From contig QQUB01000288.1 of assembly GCA_008501835.1 (NCBI GenBank), positions 1 through 6,804 of the forward strand: DNA of 6,804 nucleotides. Direction: 5' to 3'. This document shows, piece by piece, positions 5,685 through 6,804 of this stretch. A program made the translations under genes and the position numbers. The number at the start of each line of letters is the position of its first letter. Within the stretch, counting starts at the first letter, position 1. The DNA comes from Bacteroidota bacterium (GTDB taxonomy: Bacteria > Bacteroidota > Bacteroidia > Chitinophagales > Saprospiraceae). A model generated the notes under the pieces. It was given only the letters and a program-made list of their open reading frames with translations, searched no databases and was not told where the DNA came from.

Positions 5685-6704
5685 ATGCGCGCTTTTAATT
5701 CAATGGTGAATTCCTTGGTTGGACTCTTGTCCATAGGTATGCTTTTGTTTGCCACCTGCAAACATCCTTCCGAAACGCAGGTTGAAATTTTCATTCCCGA
5801 TGAAAACTTTGAAGCTCCGCCACCTCCCTTGTATCATGAAGTAAATTACGATGTGCCCATTCGTGGATATTTTGAATTTATGGACAGCCTCGTTGCGCAT
5901 TTGGATACTACCCTCAGCTATTGCATTGAGGAGCATCTGATCGTACAGGCAAATCCCTGGTTGATCGACACCCTTGCCCATACCGATTATTACTACCTCA
6001 TGGACCGGGGTATTTTCAGTGAAGATCCGCAAAGTTTACTGGCATTAAGAGCGGGCGAGCAATTGCTGATACCGGATTCGCTGCAAACGGATTCTATCAG
6101 ACAAAGGTTGGAAGCTACAGTGATCGATATAAATATTCCTGAATTCAAATTACGGATCATTGAAAATGACATTGTTCGCTACACTTACCCGGTCAGAGTT
6201 GGAAGAACGCAGGAAAAATACCTGGCCATGGCCGGAAAAAAAGTTGATTTAAGGACAAGAACGGGTGTCGGTACGGTCATCAGGATTAATAAATCACCGA
6301 TTTTTATCAATCCGAGTGATAACAGGATTTATCATGTAACCCGAAGGGATGATGGAAAAGTAACCAAATTGCCCGGAGTTCCCTGGATTGAACCTGAACT
6401 TGACGGCCAGCGATACGGTCAGATGATCCACCCAACGACGAATCGAGCAACCTTAGGCAAAGCTTATTCCAATGGTTGTATTGGTATGACAGAGGGAGAT
6501 ATGTGGCGGTTATATTATCATGCTCCCATCGGTGCCAAAGTCGTGGTGAGGTATGACCTCGAAATCATTGAAGAAAATGGAGATACGACGGAATTAAAAC
6601 ATATCTACCCGGGATTCAAACCTTCTAAATCAAGTAAAAACAGGCAAGCTATGATTTTCCCTTCCGTTTGTAATTGTGGTATTGTTGATACTTTGGTCCA
6701 GTGA
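5685..6704 (+). CDS. L,D-transpeptidase (YkuD domain), putative lipoprotein
   Basis: YkuD-domain enzymes cross-link or modify peptidoglycan by L,D-transpeptidation through a cysteine nucleophile. In this 339-residue product the catalytic domain spans about 143-291, with H249 (MIHPTTN) and C265 in the sequence SNGCIGM (262-268), 16 residues apart as the family requires. The usual signature is S/T-H-G-C-I/V-R, so the histidine before Gly is Asn263 and the arginine is Gly267. I recall the absence of that arginine in other Bacteroidota members, so the enzyme is probably active, but this is not proven. The N-terminus (1-25) is hydrophobic and ends in LFATC, a weak lipobox that would anchor Cys25 to a membrane. 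A Pro-rich segment (EAPPPPLY) follows. LRAGEQLLIP at 121-130 resembles the end of a LysM-type module. ATG at 5703 is an alternative start. Confidence 0.88.
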   Translation: MRAFNSMVNSLVGLLSIGMLLFATCKHPSETQVEIFIPDENFEAPPPPLYHEVNYDVPIRGYFEFMDSLVAHLDTTLSYCIEEHLIVQANPWLIDTLAHTDYYYLMDRGIFSEDPQSLLALRAGEQLLIPDSLQTDSIRQRLEATVIDINIPEFKLRIIENDIVRYTYPVRVGRTQEKYLAMAGKKVDLRTRTGVGTVIRINKSPIFINPSDNRIYHVTRRDDGKVTKLPGVPWIEPELDGQRYGQMIHPTTNRATLGKAYSNGCIGMTEGDMWRLYYHAPIGAKVVVRYDLEIIEENGDTTELKHIYPGFKPSKSSKNRQAMIFPSVCNCGIVDTLVQ

Positions 6705-6705
6705 A

Positions 6706-6804
6706 TTATTTAGTCCCTGTGTCGATTTCTTCTTTTTTACCTGAATTCCTCTGCCAAAGGATAACCACTCCGGCAACACCAATAAGGAACAAAATCACGG
6801 AAAT
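6706..6804 (-). CDS. C-terminal fragment of a membrane protein (partial)
   Basis: On the minus strand an open frame enters from the window edge and ends at TAA (6708-6706), giving 32 residues. About 17 are hydrophobic (VILFLIGVAGVVILW), followed by a charged tail, RNSGKKEEIDTGTK. This looks like a final transmembrane helix with a short cytoplasmic tail under the positive-inside rule. Its stop lies one base from the transpeptidase stop, so the two genes are convergent and compactly packed, which supports a real gene. The family cannot be named from so little sequence. Confidence 0.5.
   Translation of the reverse strand: MSVILFLIGVAGVVILWQRNSGKKEEIDTGTK

Overview
The window looks like chromosomal DNA from a Bacteroidota bacterium, probably of the Saprospiria/Lewinella kind. 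This is inferred from gene content (adjacent WG-repeat proteins, a PcfJ-like protein, a YkuD transpeptidase with a Bacteroidota-like active-site variant), from the near absence of Shine-Dalgarno sites, from signal peptides ending in AQ, and from intergenic arrays of short CGCAAAG-type units. No phage, transposase, integrase, tRNA, rRNA or CRISPR array was seen.

Layout. Bases 1-1943 hold two minus-strand genes. A PcfJ-domain protein (complement 567-1943, HCV motif) is followed 55 bp downstream by kptA, an RNA 2'-phosphotransferase (complement <1-511) whose last residues lie beyond the window edge. A 250-bp divergent intergenic region (1944-2193) separates them from a tight plus-strand operon of three genes: a secreted seven-repeat WG protein (2194-3339), a secreted WG-repeat protein with a C-terminal leucine-rich-repeat domain (3346-5034), and a small zinc-ribbon protein (5034-5357) joined to it by a TGATG stop/start overlap. 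Next comes a 327-bp gene-free stretch (5358-5684) with an 8-nt triplet repeat and a long imperfect inverted repeat made of CGCAAAG-like units. A lipoprotein-like L,D-transpeptidase (5685-6704) follows, with the active-site signature SNGCIGM. Its stop lies one base from the 3' end of a convergent minus-strand gene, of which only a C-terminal membrane helix is visible (complement 6706->6804).

How the parts may work together. The WG/WG-LRR/zinc-ribbon genes look co-transcribed and translationally coupled. The first two products should leave the cytoplasm and probably act as repeat-based binding proteins, while the zinc-ribbon protein has no signal peptide. PcfJ and KptA are co-directional; KptA is an RNA-end processing enzyme whose bacterial substrate is generally unknown, so its neighbour is a useful lead. 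The transpeptidase acts on the cell envelope and appears to be its own transcription unit. Nothing proves a new system. The best leads are the PcfJ-KptA pairing, the WG-LRR-zinc-ribbon operon, and the CGCAAAG/CACAAAG arrays that occur at two places.
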